From Crocinitomicaceae bacterium (GTDB lineage Bacteria; Bacteroidota; Bacteroidia; Flavobacteriales_D; Sanyastnellaceae), in NCBI GenBank assembly GCA_002722795.1, contig PBMY01000023.1, forward strand, positions 1 through 64,000: a DNA stretch of 64,000 nt, in the 5' to 3' direction. Position 1 is the first letter of the stretch. Each line of letters opens with the position of its first letter. The translations under genes were made by a program, and so were the position numbers. Shown piece after piece: positions 37,761 through 47,038 of the stretch. The notes under the pieces were generated by a model. That model made no database searches, had not been told where the DNA came from, and was given only the letters and a program-made list of their open reading frames with translations.

Positions 37761-39047
37761 TTATCTCTTGTTAAGTGGAACGAAAGGACGAGAAGTAGTT
37801 CCAATGTATACTTGACGAGGCCTACCGATAGGAGCAGAGTGTTCGATCATTTCTTTCCATTGGCCTATCCATCCTGGAAGACGTCCAAGAGCAAACATTA
37901 CAGTAAACATATCAGTTGGAATGCCTAGAGCTCTGTAAATGATACCGCTATAAAAATCTACGTTAGGGTAGAGTCCTCTTTGAACAAAGTATTCGTCACT
38001 TAAAGCAACGGCTTCAAGTTGTTTAGCTATATTTAGAATCGGGTCTTCAACGCCTAATGCTTCGAGAACCTCATCTGCAGCCTTCTTAATGATTGTAGCT
38101 CTTGGGTCGAAGTTTTTGTAAACTCTGTGACCAAAGCCCATAAGTCTGAAACTGTCAGTTTTGTCTTTTGCTTTGTTGATCCACTTATCAAGATCTCCAC
38201 CATCATTTTTGATTTGCTCAAGCATTTCAATTACTGCTTGGTTTGCTCCACCGTGGAGTGGACCCCATAAAGCAGCAATTCCAGCTGAAATAGAGCTGTA
38301 AAGATTTGCTTGAGAAGATCCAACAACTCTTACTGTAGCTGTAGAACAGTTTTGCTCGTGATCAGCGTGTAGAATAAGCAGTTTATTAAGTGCCTTCTCA
38401 ACGATTGGATTTACATCATACTTCTCAGTAGGAACCCCAAACATCATGTGAAGGAAGTTTCCTTCGTAGCTCAACTCGTTCTTAGGGTACATAATCGGTA
38501 ACCCCTTGTTGTGCTTATAAGCTTGTGCTGCTAGTGTTGGAAGCTTAGCAATAATTCTGTGGATAGTTCTCTCAATATCTGTTACAGATCGGTTTTGTTC
38601 TTGTGATTCTGGGTAGAACGTACTTAAGCTTGAAATCATTGAGCTTAACATTCCCATTGGGTGTGCACCGATAGGGAAGGCATCAAAAAACCTCTTCATG
38701 TTTTCGTGAAGAAGAGTATGATGTGTAATAGAATTAGTAAAGTATTCTAGCTCATCAGTATTAGGAAGCTCACCGTAAATTAAAAGGTATGCAACTTCAA
38801 GAAATGAAGCATTTTCAGCCAGTTCTTCAATTGCATACCCACGGTAGCGAAGAATTCCTTTTTCTCCATCAAGAAAAGTAATAGCACTCTGAGTTGAACC
38901 AGTATTTTTAAAGCCTGGATCTAGGGTAATATAACCAGTTGAGGCTCTTAGTTTACTAATGTCTAGAGCTTTCTCGTTTTCAGTTCCAGTGATAACTGGC
39001 AATTCAATTTCTTGGTTTTCTAGAATCAGGCGTGCTGTTTCACTCAT
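37761..39047 (-). CDS. gltA: Citrate synthase
   Basis: 428 residues, the length of type II (hexameric) bacterial citrate synthases. Condenses acetyl-CoA and oxaloacetate. Conserved blocks: LRYRGYAIEELAE, GALWGPLHGGANQAV (catalytic His), GFGHRVYKNFDPRA (catalytic His and Asp) and the C-terminal RPRQVYIG. A leader of about 50 bases with a consensus-like promoter precedes it, and the enoyl-CoA hydratase gene follows closely. Confidence 0.97.
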   Translation of the reverse strand: MSETARLILENQEIELPVITGTENEKALDISKLRASTGYITLDPGFKNTGSTQSAITFLDGEKGILRYRGYAIEELAENASFLEVAYLLIYGELPNTDELEYFTNSITHHTLLHENMKRFFDAFPIGAHPMGMLSSMISSLSTFYPESQEQNRSVTDIERTIHRIIAKLPTLAAQAYKHNKGLPIMYPKNELSYEGNFLHMMFGVPTEKYDVNPIVEKALNKLLILHADHEQNCSTATVRVVGSSQANLYSSISAGIAALWGPLHGGANQAVIEMLEQIKNDGGDLDKWINKAKDKTDSFRLMGFGHRVYKNFDPRATIIKKAADEVLEALGVEDPILNIAKQLEAVALSDEYFVQRGLYPNVDFYSGIIYRALGIPTDMFTVMFALGRLPGWIGQWKEMIEHSAPIGRPRQVYIGTTSRPFVPLNKR

Positions 39048-39104
39048 AATTTGGACCTATTAAATTTGCTTGAACGTAAATTTTATGCTTTGAAAAGCGG
39101 GTTG

Positions 39105-39136
39105 CAAATATAGTGTGAGCCTTGCTAGAAATCAAG
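39105..39136 (-). promoter_or_regulatory. gltA: Candidate promoter of gltA
   Basis: On the minus strand, an exact -7 box TATATTTG (39112-39105) is preceded about 20 bases upstream by CTTG (39136-39133), close to the -33 TTTG. This is the best two-part Bacteroidota promoter seen in the window. Confidence 0.5.
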
Positions 39137-39147
39137 TGTATATTACT

Positions 39148-39705
39148 CTACCAACTTGGAGTGAATGTAGAAGTAAATTCGTTAAAAACAGCTTGTTGGT
39201 TTTCTTTAGGTGTATCCTTACTGTATGCTTCATTAAAGAATTTCAGAAAAACCTCAAGTCTTTTTGAGTCATGATATCCTCTTGACGGAAAGATAATATT
39301 AAAGTTATCATCAAAGAACACAATTGTTGGGAATGCTGATACACCCAATATTTTTGTAAGTTGATGAGTTCCATTCCTAGTGCCCTGTCTGTTTGGATCG
39401 TAGTCTAAATTTTTAAATTCTTTTCCTTTATATGTAATAGAAGATGGGTACTCAGCGTCAAAGTAAATCGAATAGTAATTTTTGTTGATGTACTTAATTA
39501 CGTTTGGGTTTGTAAAAGTGACAGCTTTCATTCTCTTACATGGACCACACCAAGAAGTGTAGACATCCATCATAACAGGCTTGGGGTCTGTCTTAATAGC
39601 TTCTTCCACTTCCTCAATAGTCATCCAGTTAATCTTTGCTACCTGTGAAATTGATGCTGTATGTAATCCCAAACAAAATATAGCAGATACAAATAAAGTT
39701 CTCAT
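39148..39705 (-). CDS. Periplasmic thioredoxin-fold protein
   Basis: 185 residues. A signal peptide (MRTLFVSAIFCLGLHTASIS) precedes a thioredoxin fold with the redox site WCGPCKRM and cis-Pro segment VSAFPTIVFFD. The insert after the active site (TFTNPNVIKYINKNYYSIYFDAEYP) is typical of secreted Bacteroidota thioredoxins acting on misoxidised disulfides or cytochrome assembly. Partner unknown. It is separated from gltA by about 100 bases and is the next gene upstream on the same strand. Confidence 0.85.
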   Translation of the reverse strand: MRTLFVSAIFCLGLHTASISQVAKINWMTIEEVEEAIKTDPKPVMMDVYTSWCGPCKRMKAVTFTNPNVIKYINKNYYSIYFDAEYPSSITYKGKEFKNLDYDPNRQGTRNGTHQLTKILGVSAFPTIVFFDDNFNIIFPSRGYHDSKRLEVFLKFFNEAYSKDTPKENQQAVFNEFTSTFTPSW

Positions 39706-39739
39706 GTCTGTTTTAATTAGATGTGCAATTTACGCAAAG

Positions 39740-39764
39740 AAAAAGGCGACCAAAGCCGCCTTTT
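39740..39764 (-). terminator. Terminator of the POT transporter gene
   Basis: AAAAGGCG (39741-39748) pairs with CGCCTTTT (39757-39764), loop of eight; the A-tract on plus becomes a T-tract on minus. It lies about 20 bases after the transporter stop. Confidence 0.8.
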
Positions 39765-39785
39765 AATTTTTTGTATATATGAGTA

Positions 39786-41339
39786 TTATTTTACTCCGTG
39801 CATCAATTTATTCAATGGTTTAGAGCAAAGTGCAATAAGTACTGCAAACACTACAAGTACCCAGCCAATTGTTGAGAATACTTCAGTGTACATCTGTAAA
39901 CCTGAAACTGCAGTTCCACCTTCTTCACCAACATCGTGCCCGTGACCACCTGTTAGTGTTGCGATAAGTCCACCTGCGTAGTTTGCAATTGCAAAACTCA
40001 AGAACCACCCACCCATTGCTGTTCCTGCAATGTTCTTGGGAGAAAGCTTAGTCACCATTGATAATCCAATAGGTGACAAGAACAACTCACCAGTAGTGTG
40101 TAGCATGTAGAGGAATACTAAAGTAAGTAGCGGAACCATGTTTGCATCGTCAGCAAACTTCAATCCTATTAAAGTAACTAAGAATCCTAAACCAAGTTGA
40201 AGAATACCTAATGAGAACTTCATTGGAATACTAGGGTTTTTACCCATTTGGTCTAGTTTAACCCACATAATGGAAAATATTGAACCAAACAATACAATGA
40301 AGAATGGGTTGAAGAATTGAGTCATCGATGCAGGCATTATCCACCCAAATATTTCTCTATCAACGTTTCTGTCAGCAAATAGAGTTAAAGAAGTTCCGGC
40401 CTGCTCAAAACAAGCCCAGAAAATAATATTGATAAACATGAATATCACTAGAGCAACCATTCTGTCCCTCCAAATTGGACCTTCAGCAATTCCGGCTTTA
40501 ATTAGACTACCAGCAACATATGCAAATAGAGCAAGTAGAATTACAGTCATAAGAGGAAAGGTGAATGCTTCTCCACTAATGTTGAATTGGAAAGTGTTTT
40601 TAAGGATTAAAACATAGCAAAGTGGAATTAGTGCTAGAGAACCAATAGAAATTGCTTGATAAACTCTTAATGGCCTAAATGTAAAAGTTTCTTTTCCGAG
40701 TTTAAATCCTCCATATTCCATTCCAGCTTCTTTAATATCTAATCCTGCAGCGTTTTTATAGTTGTCCCGACCCGTCCAAAATAATAGTAAACCTAAAAGC
40801 ATACCTGCACCTGCAAGACCAAAACCATATTTGAATCCGTAAGTTTCGCCTACGTAAGCTACAAGAGTAGTTGCAAGTAGAGCACCAATGTTGATGCCTA
40901 TATAGAAGATAGTAAAGCCAGAATCTCTTCTAGGATCGTCATCCTCATAAAGCTTACCAACGATAGTTGAGATATTAGCTTTGAAATAACCGTTACCTAC
41001 GATTAAGGCTCCCATACCAATAAGTAAGAAGTTTTCGTTGCCACCTAGGATCATGAACTCACCAATTGACATTAATACTGCACCTAGCATAATGGCATAA
41101 CGGTATCCCAAATACTTATCAGCCATTTTACCTCCAAGCACCGGAGCTGCATAGATTAAGGCTGTGTAAGCACCGTACATAAGGCTTGCTTGTGAGTCGC
41201 CCTTCATTAGTGATTTTACCAAGTATAGAGTTAGAAGAACACGCATGCCGTAGTAGCAGAAACGCTCCCACATTTCTGAGAAGAACAAGGTCATAAGACC
41301 TCTTGGGTGCCCTTGCTGGGCGGTAGATGAATTAGACAT
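39786..41339 (-). CDS. POT/PTR family proton-coupled di- and tripeptide transporter
   Basis: 517 residues with 12-14 predicted helices. The family signature is plain: EMWERFCYYGMRVLLTLYL (the ExxERFxYY motif) in helix 1 and GYFKANISTIVGKLY followed by DSGFTIFYIGINIGAL. It imports small peptides with protons across the inner membrane. Together with the neighbouring DPP IV, and the M49 peptidase at 10.3 kb, it fits uptake of dipeptides cut outside the cytoplasm. The ATG is 25 bases after the DPP IV stop on the same strand, suggesting an operon. Confidence 0.94.
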   Translation of the reverse strand: MSNSSTAQQGHPRGLMTLFFSEMWERFCYYGMRVLLTLYLVKSLMKGDSQASLMYGAYTALIYAAPVLGGKMADKYLGYRYAIMLGAVLMSIGEFMILGGNENFLLIGMGALIVGNGYFKANISTIVGKLYEDDDPRRDSGFTIFYIGINIGALLATTLVAYVGETYGFKYGFGLAGAGMLLGLLLFWTGRDNYKNAAGLDIKEAGMEYGGFKLGKETFTFRPLRVYQAISIGSLALIPLCYVLILKNTFQFNISGEAFTFPLMTVILLALFAYVAGSLIKAGIAEGPIWRDRMVALVIFMFINIIFWACFEQAGTSLTLFADRNVDREIFGWIMPASMTQFFNPFFIVLFGSIFSIMWVKLDQMGKNPSIPMKFSLGILQLGLGFLVTLIGLKFADDANMVPLLTLVFLYMLHTTGELFLSPIGLSMVTKLSPKNIAGTAMGGWFLSFAIANYAGGLIATLTGGHGHDVGEEGGTAVSGLQMYTEVFSTIGWVLVVFAVLIALCSKPLNKLMHGVK

Positions 41340-41364
41340 TATTTATTGATTTATTATTTTCTAT

Positions 41365-43563
41365 TTAGAAGTTTTCTTTTACGAAGTCCATCATCATGTT
41401 GTAAAGATGAATTCTTGTGTTTCTTCCGCCAATACCATGATTTTTATCTGGATATGAGAAGAATTCAAATTGCTTGTTTGCAACAACTAATGCATCTACC
41501 ATTTCTAATGAATTTTGGTGGTGAACATTATCATCAGCAGTTCCTGAAATAAGGAGAAGGTCGCCTTTGAGTTTTGCTGCGTGATTTACTGGGCTATTAT
41601 CATCGTAACCACTTACGTTTTCTTGTGGGGTTTCCATGAAACGCTCAGTATAAATTGTATCATAGTATCTCCAGTTTGTAACTGGCGCTACAGAAATGCC
41701 TGCATTGTAAACATCTGCTCCCTTAGTCATAGCAAGAAGAGTCATAAATCCTCCATAGCTCCATCCTTGGATTCCAATTCTATCTTTATCTACTAGTTCA
41801 TGTGAACCAAGAAATTCAGCAAAATCAATGAAATCTTCAGTTTCTAGCTTTCCAAGTTCCTTGTAAGTGCTGTGTTCAAACTCCTTTCCTCTTCCAGGCG
41901 TTCCTCTTGGGTCAATCGACGCGACAACATAACCTTCTTGAGCTAAGTATTGATGCCACATTAAGCCTGAGCCACCCCAACTGTCCTGGACAGTATTTAC
42001 TCCGGGGCCACCGTAAATGGCAACATATACTGGGTATTTCTTTTCGGGATCTACCTCGTGTGGAGGAATCATCCAACAATTGAGTTCAACACCAGCGTCA
42101 TTGGTTATAGTGAAGAACTCCTTGTCAGAATAATTGTAAACCTCAAGTTTATCTGCAAGAGCAGAATTATCCTTTAGCGTCCTTAATGTGCGTCCATTTC
42201 TGTCTCTCAAAGTGTAAACAGGAGGGGTGTTTGCATTGCTATAGTTGTAGATACTGTAGGCAAACGTAGAAGAGTAATTAGCACCGTGATGACCAGGGGT
42301 TTGGTCTAAAGTTGTAATATTTCCATTTAAATCAACCCTGTGTTGGTGCTTTTGGGTTGGACCAAACATAGAAGAACTAAAGTAGCAGTTCTTCTTTTTA
42401 CTATCATAGCCTGAAAACTCTAACACATCCCATTCTCCCTTAGTTAGCTGAGTAGAAGACCCGTCGTAACCAAATTTGTATATGTGGTTATATCCATCTC
42501 TCTCAGAAGTCCAAAGAAAACTCTCGCCATCCTCGAGGAATATCAAATTGTCATGGATATCAATGTATGTGTTACACACTTCCTTGAAAATCTGCACTGT
42601 TCCAATTCTGTTGTTTGGAAACTCACCCTCTGTAATTAAAAATCTTAAATCGTTCTGATGACGGTTCATTGTTAGGATACACAATTCGTCTGAGTCGTTA
42701 GTCCAAAAGAATCGAGGAATGTAGTGCGCACTCTTTGGTATTGCAACAGCGTGATTTACTCTTGTTTCGTAGTTGTAGATATATACTTCGACCTTAGAAT
42801 TTTCCTCTCCAGCTTTGGGATATTTAAAAGTGTAGAGTTCAGGATAAAGCTCTGTGTATATAGGCATATGAAACTCTCTAACTGCACTTTCATCAAACTT
42901 GTAATAAGCTAGCTTGGTCCCATCCTTAGACCATTTAAGTCCACGGTCATCGCCAAATTCCTCTTCATATACCCAATCAGTGGCTCCATTTATAATATGG
43001 TTAAATAAACCATCATTAGTCACCTGAGTTTCGCTACCATTTAGAAGGTTCGCTATAAACACATTGTTGTCTCTCACAAAAGCAACTTTGTCAGCAGATG
43101 GCGAGAAAGTTGCTAGCCTCTGTTTACCTTTTGAAAAATCAGTAAGAGGTTTAGCTTCATCCCCAGATTTAGTGTCGTAGATGTAAAAATTTGCGTGGAA
43201 AGAGTGCCTGTACATAGATTCCACATCTGTGGTAATCATGATAAACCTCTCATCCTCACTGAATGAGTAACTGCTAATTCTTTCAGAAGGGGTGCCAAAT
43301 ACACTCTTTGAAGATGCAATTGTCTTGATCTTTTTTCCAGACTTATATGAATACTCGTCGATTACAGATCCAAGTTCAGTATCATTGCTCTGCACTGTAT
43401 AGCTTGTTCCTTTTGCCATAGACCTAATTCCCCATACTGATTCTGCCCAAAACTCACCTCTCCAAATCTTTTCATTTGAATATTTCTCTTGAGCTGAAAG
43501 TGTAGAATTTGTACTTGCTAAAAGAATCACCGAACTAAGTAGTGAATAAGTAAATTGTCTCAT
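41365..43563 (-). CDS. Dipeptidyl-peptidase IV (S9B), exported
   Basis: 732 residues. The ATG at 43563 (MRQFTYSLLS) gives a signal peptide cleaved near LSAQ; the longer reading from 43626 runs over the divergent gene's promoter. Residues ~60-480 form the DPP IV β-propeller (EEFGDDRGLKW includes the Glu-Glu pair region), and the C-terminal α/β-hydrolase has the nucleophile Ser602 in GWSYGGF, the Asp in SGTADDNVHH and the His in DKNHGI. It removes X-Pro or X-Ala dipeptides from peptides in the periplasm or outside. The downstream POT gene would import the products. Confidence 0.93.
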   Translation of the reverse strand: MRQFTYSLLSSVILLASTNSTLSAQEKYSNEKIWRGEFWAESVWGIRSMAKGTSYTVQSNDTELGSVIDEYSYKSGKKIKTIASSKSVFGTPSERISSYSFSEDERFIMITTDVESMYRHSFHANFYIYDTKSGDEAKPLTDFSKGKQRLATFSPSADKVAFVRDNNVFIANLLNGSETQVTNDGLFNHIINGATDWVYEEEFGDDRGLKWSKDGTKLAYYKFDESAVREFHMPIYTELYPELYTFKYPKAGEENSKVEVYIYNYETRVNHAVAIPKSAHYIPRFFWTNDSDELCILTMNRHQNDLRFLITEGEFPNNRIGTVQIFKEVCNTYIDIHDNLIFLEDGESFLWTSERDGYNHIYKFGYDGSSTQLTKGEWDVLEFSGYDSKKKNCYFSSSMFGPTQKHQHRVDLNGNITTLDQTPGHHGANYSSTFAYSIYNYSNANTPPVYTLRDRNGRTLRTLKDNSALADKLEVYNYSDKEFFTITNDAGVELNCWMIPPHEVDPEKKYPVYVAIYGGPGVNTVQDSWGGSGLMWHQYLAQEGYVVASIDPRGTPGRGKEFEHSTYKELGKLETEDFIDFAEFLGSHELVDKDRIGIQGWSYGGFMTLLAMTKGADVYNAGISVAPVTNWRYYDTIYTERFMETPQENVSGYDDNSPVNHAAKLKGDLLLISGTADDNVHHQNSLEMVDALVVANKQFEFFSYPDKNHGIGGRNTRIHLYNMMMDFVKENF

Positions 43564-43586
43564 CGTTATCAAACTATTTATTTTTG
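43555..43586 (+). promoter_or_regulatory. Candidate promoter of the FAD-linked oxidase gene
   Basis: An exact TATTTTTG -7 box (43579-43586) with TTG about 21 bases upstream, 26 bases before the ATG at 43613. It overlaps the start of the divergent DPP IV gene. Confidence 0.4.
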
Positions 43587-43612
43587 ACAGCGTACAAGAT
43601 AGTAAGTCAGAC

Positions 43613-45007
43613 ATGCCTGAAAGCATTTATAAGGTTTTTTCTCATCTAATTCCACCGGAAAGACTTCACGAAAGTGATGAGGTTCTAGATATTAATTCTG
43701 TTGATGAAACAGAGGATTTATTCTACAGGCCAAATCTTGTGGCCGAACCCATCTCCACCGAGGAGGTGAGCGCATTGATAGCAAAGGCATACGAACACGA
43801 TATTCCTGTGACCGCTGCTGGTGCCCGAACTGGGCTAAGCGGAGGTGCTCTTTCCGTTAAAGGTGGTCTTGCACTTTCGCTACGAAGGATGAATGAAATT
43901 ATAGCCATTGACGAGGTAAATCACCAAGCCATTGTTCAACCAGGTGTTATAACTGAAGTTCTACAAAACGCAGCTGAAGATAAAGGGCTATTCTATGCTG
44001 TAGACCCTGCATCAAAGGGGACTTGTACAATAGGAGGAAATCTCGCTGAAAACAGCGGAGGGCCTAGGGCTGTGAAATATGGTGTGACTAAGGACTGGGT
44101 TCTGAATTTAGAGGTTGTTCTAGCTAACGGAAAAGTGATTGAGACAGGAGCAAACACACTGAAGAATAGTACTGGATATAATCTTACAGGATTGATAGTT
44201 GGTAGTGAGGGCACGCTAGGTATAATTACAAAGGCTACGCTCAAATTATTACCATTGCCAGAGTTTCATGCGTTAATATTAGTGCCGTTCAAGAGTGCTG
44301 ATAAAGCATGTAGTGCAGTATCAGATGTTTTTAGGGCTGGAATTATGCCCAGCGCCATGGAATTCATGGAACGAGATGCAATGGTGCTGACACAAAAATT
44401 TACCGAAAATTTTGAGTTAGATCTTAAGGAGGAGTTCGAGGCGTATTTGCTAATTGAGGTTGATGCTTTTGACCAAAACGCTTTAATGCCTCAATGCGAA
44501 AAGATGCTCCCAGTGTTGGAAAAGCATGAATGTGGGGATATCCTCTTTGCCAATTCTTCAGTTGAGCAGGATAAACTTTGGTTTTTAAGAAGAAGAATGG
44601 GGGAGGCTGTTAAAGCTGAAAGTATATATAAAGAAGAGGATACTGTGGTGCCAAGAGGTTGTTTGCCAAAGCTAATTAAGGAGGTAAAGAGGATTGGTGA
44701 TGAGTTTGGATTTAGGTCAATTTGCTATGGGCATGCTGGAGATGGAAATCTTCATATAAATATTTTAAAAGACCAAATGGACTGCGAAAAGTGGAATAAT
44801 GAAATTCCTGTTGCTATATCTAAGTTGTTTAAATCTGTAGTAAGGATGGGAGGGACGCTTAGCGGAGAACACGGGATAGGTCTAGTGCAATCTTCTTATA
44901 TGGCAATTGCTTGTTCAGAAGTTCACCTATCAGCAATGAAAGCAGTTAAGAAAGCCCTTGATCCTAAAGGAATTCTCAACCCAAGTAAAATTTTCCCTAT
45001 GGACTAA
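43613..45007 (+). CDS. FAD-linked oxidase, GlcD/D-lactate dehydrogenase type
   Basis: 464 residues. The PCMH-type FAD domain shows GARTGLSGGAL and CTIGGNLAENSGGPRAVKYG; the C-terminal cap domain contains the substrate and metal region GHAGDGNLHINI and LSGEHGIG. This is the GlcD/D-2-hydroxyacid dehydrogenase family, oxidising D-lactate, glycolate or D-2-hydroxyglutarate; no GlcE or GlcF partners are adjacent, which favours a single-subunit D-2-hydroxyacid dehydrogenase. Divergent from DPP IV. Confidence 0.9.
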   Translation: MPESIYKVFSHLIPPERLHESDEVLDINSVDETEDLFYRPNLVAEPISTEEVSALIAKAYEHDIPVTAAGARTGLSGGALSVKGGLALSLRRMNEIIAIDEVNHQAIVQPGVITEVLQNAAEDKGLFYAVDPASKGTCTIGGNLAENSGGPRAVKYGVTKDWVLNLEVVLANGKVIETGANTLKNSTGYNLTGLIVGSEGTLGIITKATLKLLPLPEFHALILVPFKSADKACSAVSDVFRAGIMPSAMEFMERDAMVLTQKFTENFELDLKEEFEAYLLIEVDAFDQNALMPQCEKMLPVLEKHECGDILFANSSVEQDKLWFLRRRMGEAVKAESIYKEEDTVVPRGCLPKLIKEVKRIGDEFGFRSICYGHAGDGNLHINILKDQMDCEKWNNEIPVAISKLFKSVVRMGGTLSGEHGIGLVQSSYMAIACSEVHLSAMKAVKKALDPKGILNPSKIFPMD

Positions 45008-45091
45008 ATCCTCTTTGTGGATATCCTCAGATTTTAAGAGGTTGCTCATAAGCGTAGAAAAACTAATTTAGCCGAACTAAAGTGTAACAAA

Positions 45092-45913
45092 ATGGCACAA
45101 GAATTACTGAAAGGAAAAAAGGGCATAATCTTCGGAGCACTGAATGATATGTCGATTGCGTGGAAGGTTGCAGAGCAGGCTGTTGCGCAGGGAGCGGAGA
45201 TTGTTTTAACAAATGCTCCAATTGCAATGAGAATGGGTTCGATTAACGATTTGGCATCACAATGCAATAATGCACCTGTGATACCTGCTGATGCTACAAG
45301 CGAAGAGGATTTGCAGAATTTGATAGAGGGTGCTATGGAGCATTTTGGAGGTAAGATCGATTTCATTTTGCATAGCATAGGTATGAGCCCCAACGTTAGA
45401 AAGGGAAAGCACTACACAGATGTGAATTACAACTTCTATTCAACCACTCTTGATGTGAGCGCTATCTCACTTCATAAAACTCTTGCTGTTGCTAAAAAGC
45501 TAGATGCAATTAACGAGTGGGGGTCAGTTGTAGCACTCACTTACATCGCAGCCCAAAGAATTTTCCCTGATTACGGTGATATGGCAGATGCCAAATCTCT
45601 ATTAGAAAGCATCACAAGGTCTTTTGGATACCACTACGGAACAGAGAAAAAGGTTAGAATTAACACCATTTCTCAGTCTCCAACTATAACAACTGCCGGC
45701 TCCGGAGTTAAGGGGTTTGACGAATTCATCGCTTACTCTGAATCAATGTCGCCACTAGGTAATGCCGATGCTCTTGCTTGTGCGGATTACTGTATAACCA
45801 TGTTCAGCGATCTTACTCGTTATGTGACCATGCAAAACCTCTTCCATGATGGAGGTTTCTCTAATACTGGAGTAAGTATGGAGGTTATATCTAAGTTTTC
45901 TCTAGAGGCTTAA
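45092..45913 (+). CDS. fabI: Enoyl-[acyl-carrier-protein] reductase (NADH)
   Basis: 273 residues, short-chain dehydrogenase fold. The N-terminal nucleotide site is GALNDMSIAWKVAEQ, and the FabI Y-x6-K pair is Tyr161 and Lys168 (YGDMADAK). Catalyses the last reduction of each fatty-acid elongation round; the target class of triclosan-like inhibitors. The stop overlaps the convergent nth stop by four bases. A weak TAATTTAG box is 28 bases upstream but the promoter is not certain. Confidence 0.95.
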   Translation: MAQELLKGKKGIIFGALNDMSIAWKVAEQAVAQGAEIVLTNAPIAMRMGSINDLASQCNNAPVIPADATSEEDLQNLIEGAMEHFGGKIDFILHSIGMSPNVRKGKHYTDVNYNFYSTTLDVSAISLHKTLAVAKKLDAINEWGSVVALTYIAAQRIFPDYGDMADAKSLLESITRSFGYHYGTEKKVRINTISQSPTITTAGSGVKGFDEFIAYSESMSPLGNADALACADYCITMFSDLTRYVTMQNLFHDGGFSNTGVSMEVISKFSLEA

Positions 45914-46536
45914 AGCCTCCCTTTCAAAGTCGAAGTAATTACGTCTTTATCGAGGTCCCACCCACGAGCTGGGCTATACTCTCTACCGTAAAATATTATT
46001 TGAAGATGTAGTTTATTCCAAAGCTCACGAGGAAATAATCGCTTTGCATCCTTTTCCGTTGTAACTACGTTTTTACCGCTTGAAAGCCCCCATCTTGTCA
46101 TAAGTCTGTGAATGTGTGTGTCGACAGGGAAGGCGGGAATGTTGAAGGCTTGGGCCATCACAACGGATGCAGTTTTGTGACCTACGCCAGGGAGCTCTTC
46201 TAGTTTTTCAAAATCTGCTGGAACTTCTCCATCATATTCCTCAACTAATATTTCGGATAGTCTGTGAATTGCTTTTGATTTACGAGGAGAAAGGCCGCAA
46301 GGCTTTATTATATCTCGTATTTCATCAATATCCTGAAGCATCATTTTTTCAGGTGTGGATGCAAGGTCAAAAAGCTCAGGAGTCACTGTATTTACTCTTT
46401 TGTCAGTACACTGAGCTGAAAGAAGAACTGCGATAAGTAGAGTGTATGCGTCCGTGTGATTTAGCGGAATAGGAGTGGCGGGATATAGTTCTTCCAATTT
46501 GTCAATTACAAACTGAACCTTTTCAGCCTTTTTCAT
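45910..46536 (-). CDS. nth: Endonuclease III (DNA glycosylase/AP lyase) without Fe-S cluster cysteines
   Basis: 208 residues. The helix-hairpin-helix LPGVGHKTA has the catalytic Lys121, and Asp139 sits in FPVDTHIHR, the same positions as in E. coli Nth (120 and 138), so glycosylase and lyase chemistry are expected. The C-terminal C-x6-C-x2-C-x5-C that binds a 4Fe-4S cluster is absent: the end reads YGREYSPARGWDLDKD and has no cysteine. The start overlaps the stop of the DUF6702 gene by four bases. It removes oxidised pyrimidines from DNA. Confidence 0.94.
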   Translation of the reverse strand: MKKAEKVQFVIDKLEELYPATPIPLNHTDAYTLLIAVLLSAQCTDKRVNTVTPELFDLASTPEKMMLQDIDEIRDIIKPCGLSPRKSKAIHRLSEILVEEYDGEVPADFEKLEELPGVGHKTASVVMAQAFNIPAFPVDTHIHRLMTRWGLSSGKNVVTTEKDAKRLFPRELWNKLHLQIIFYGREYSPARGWDLDKDVITSTLKGRL

Positions 46537-47012
46537 TTCGAGACCACTACTTGATGATTAGAGTTTATTAGAATGTGACTTTCCTTGATTTCAGAAGATT
46601 CAAAATCCAAAACGTTTTCTTGATCGTCGAAAATCTCCATTAGAAGGGTTTGGTCTATTTGAAGAGTGTTATCTAAAGAGAACGGCTCAGATTCAATATA
46701 TACGAAGGTAACGTCATAATCACACTCATATCCAACCCAATCCATCTTCAACTGCTGCCCTGCATGAATGGATCTAAATTTCGAAAGAATGTAAATAGAC
46801 ATAAGCGAATCAGTCAATGCATCAGGCTCAATGTCAATCTTAAAATCTTCATGCCCCATTGTCCTAACAGCTAATTCCAAATCGTCAGTAAACACATTCA
46901 TGCTAATCTGTAGCGTCTCGGTGTCTTTGTTGTAATGAGCCTTCGTTCTTGAAAAATGAAAGTCATGAACAAATGGTAGTATAAACAAACTCAAAATGAG
47001 GGTCCGAATCAT
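46533..47012 (-). CDS. DUF6702 family exported protein
   Basis: 159 residues. A short hydrophobic N terminus (MIRTLILSLFILPFVHDFHF) acts as signal peptide or anchor. The mature part (FSRTKAHYNKDTETLQISMNVFTDDLE, then FVYIESEP) matches DUF6702, a Bacteroidota family of unknown role, often placed by M1 peptidase genes but not here. A TACCTTTA box lies four bases before the ATG, and the divergent nrnA start is only 26 bases away. Confidence 0.75.
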   Translation of the reverse strand: MIRTLILSLFILPFVHDFHFSRTKAHYNKDTETLQISMNVFTDDLELAVRTMGHEDFKIDIEPDALTDSLMSIYILSKFRSIHAGQQLKMDWVGYECDYDVTFVYIESEPFSLDNTLQIDQTLLMEIFDDQENVLDFESSEIKESHILINSNHQVVVSK

Positions 47013-47016
47013 GCCC

Positions 47017-47034
47017 TAAAGGTATATATCTTTC
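47017..47034. promoter_or_regulatory. Overlapping divergent -7 boxes between DUF6702 and nrnA
   Basis: Minus strand TACCTTTA (47024-47017) and plus strand TATCTTTC (47027-47034) are each seven of eight to TAnnTTTG, and each stops four bases before its start codon. The gap is only 26 bases, so neither gene can have a normal leader and the -33 regions must lie inside the opposite gene. Confidence 0.5.
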
Positions 47035-47038
47035 GAGT

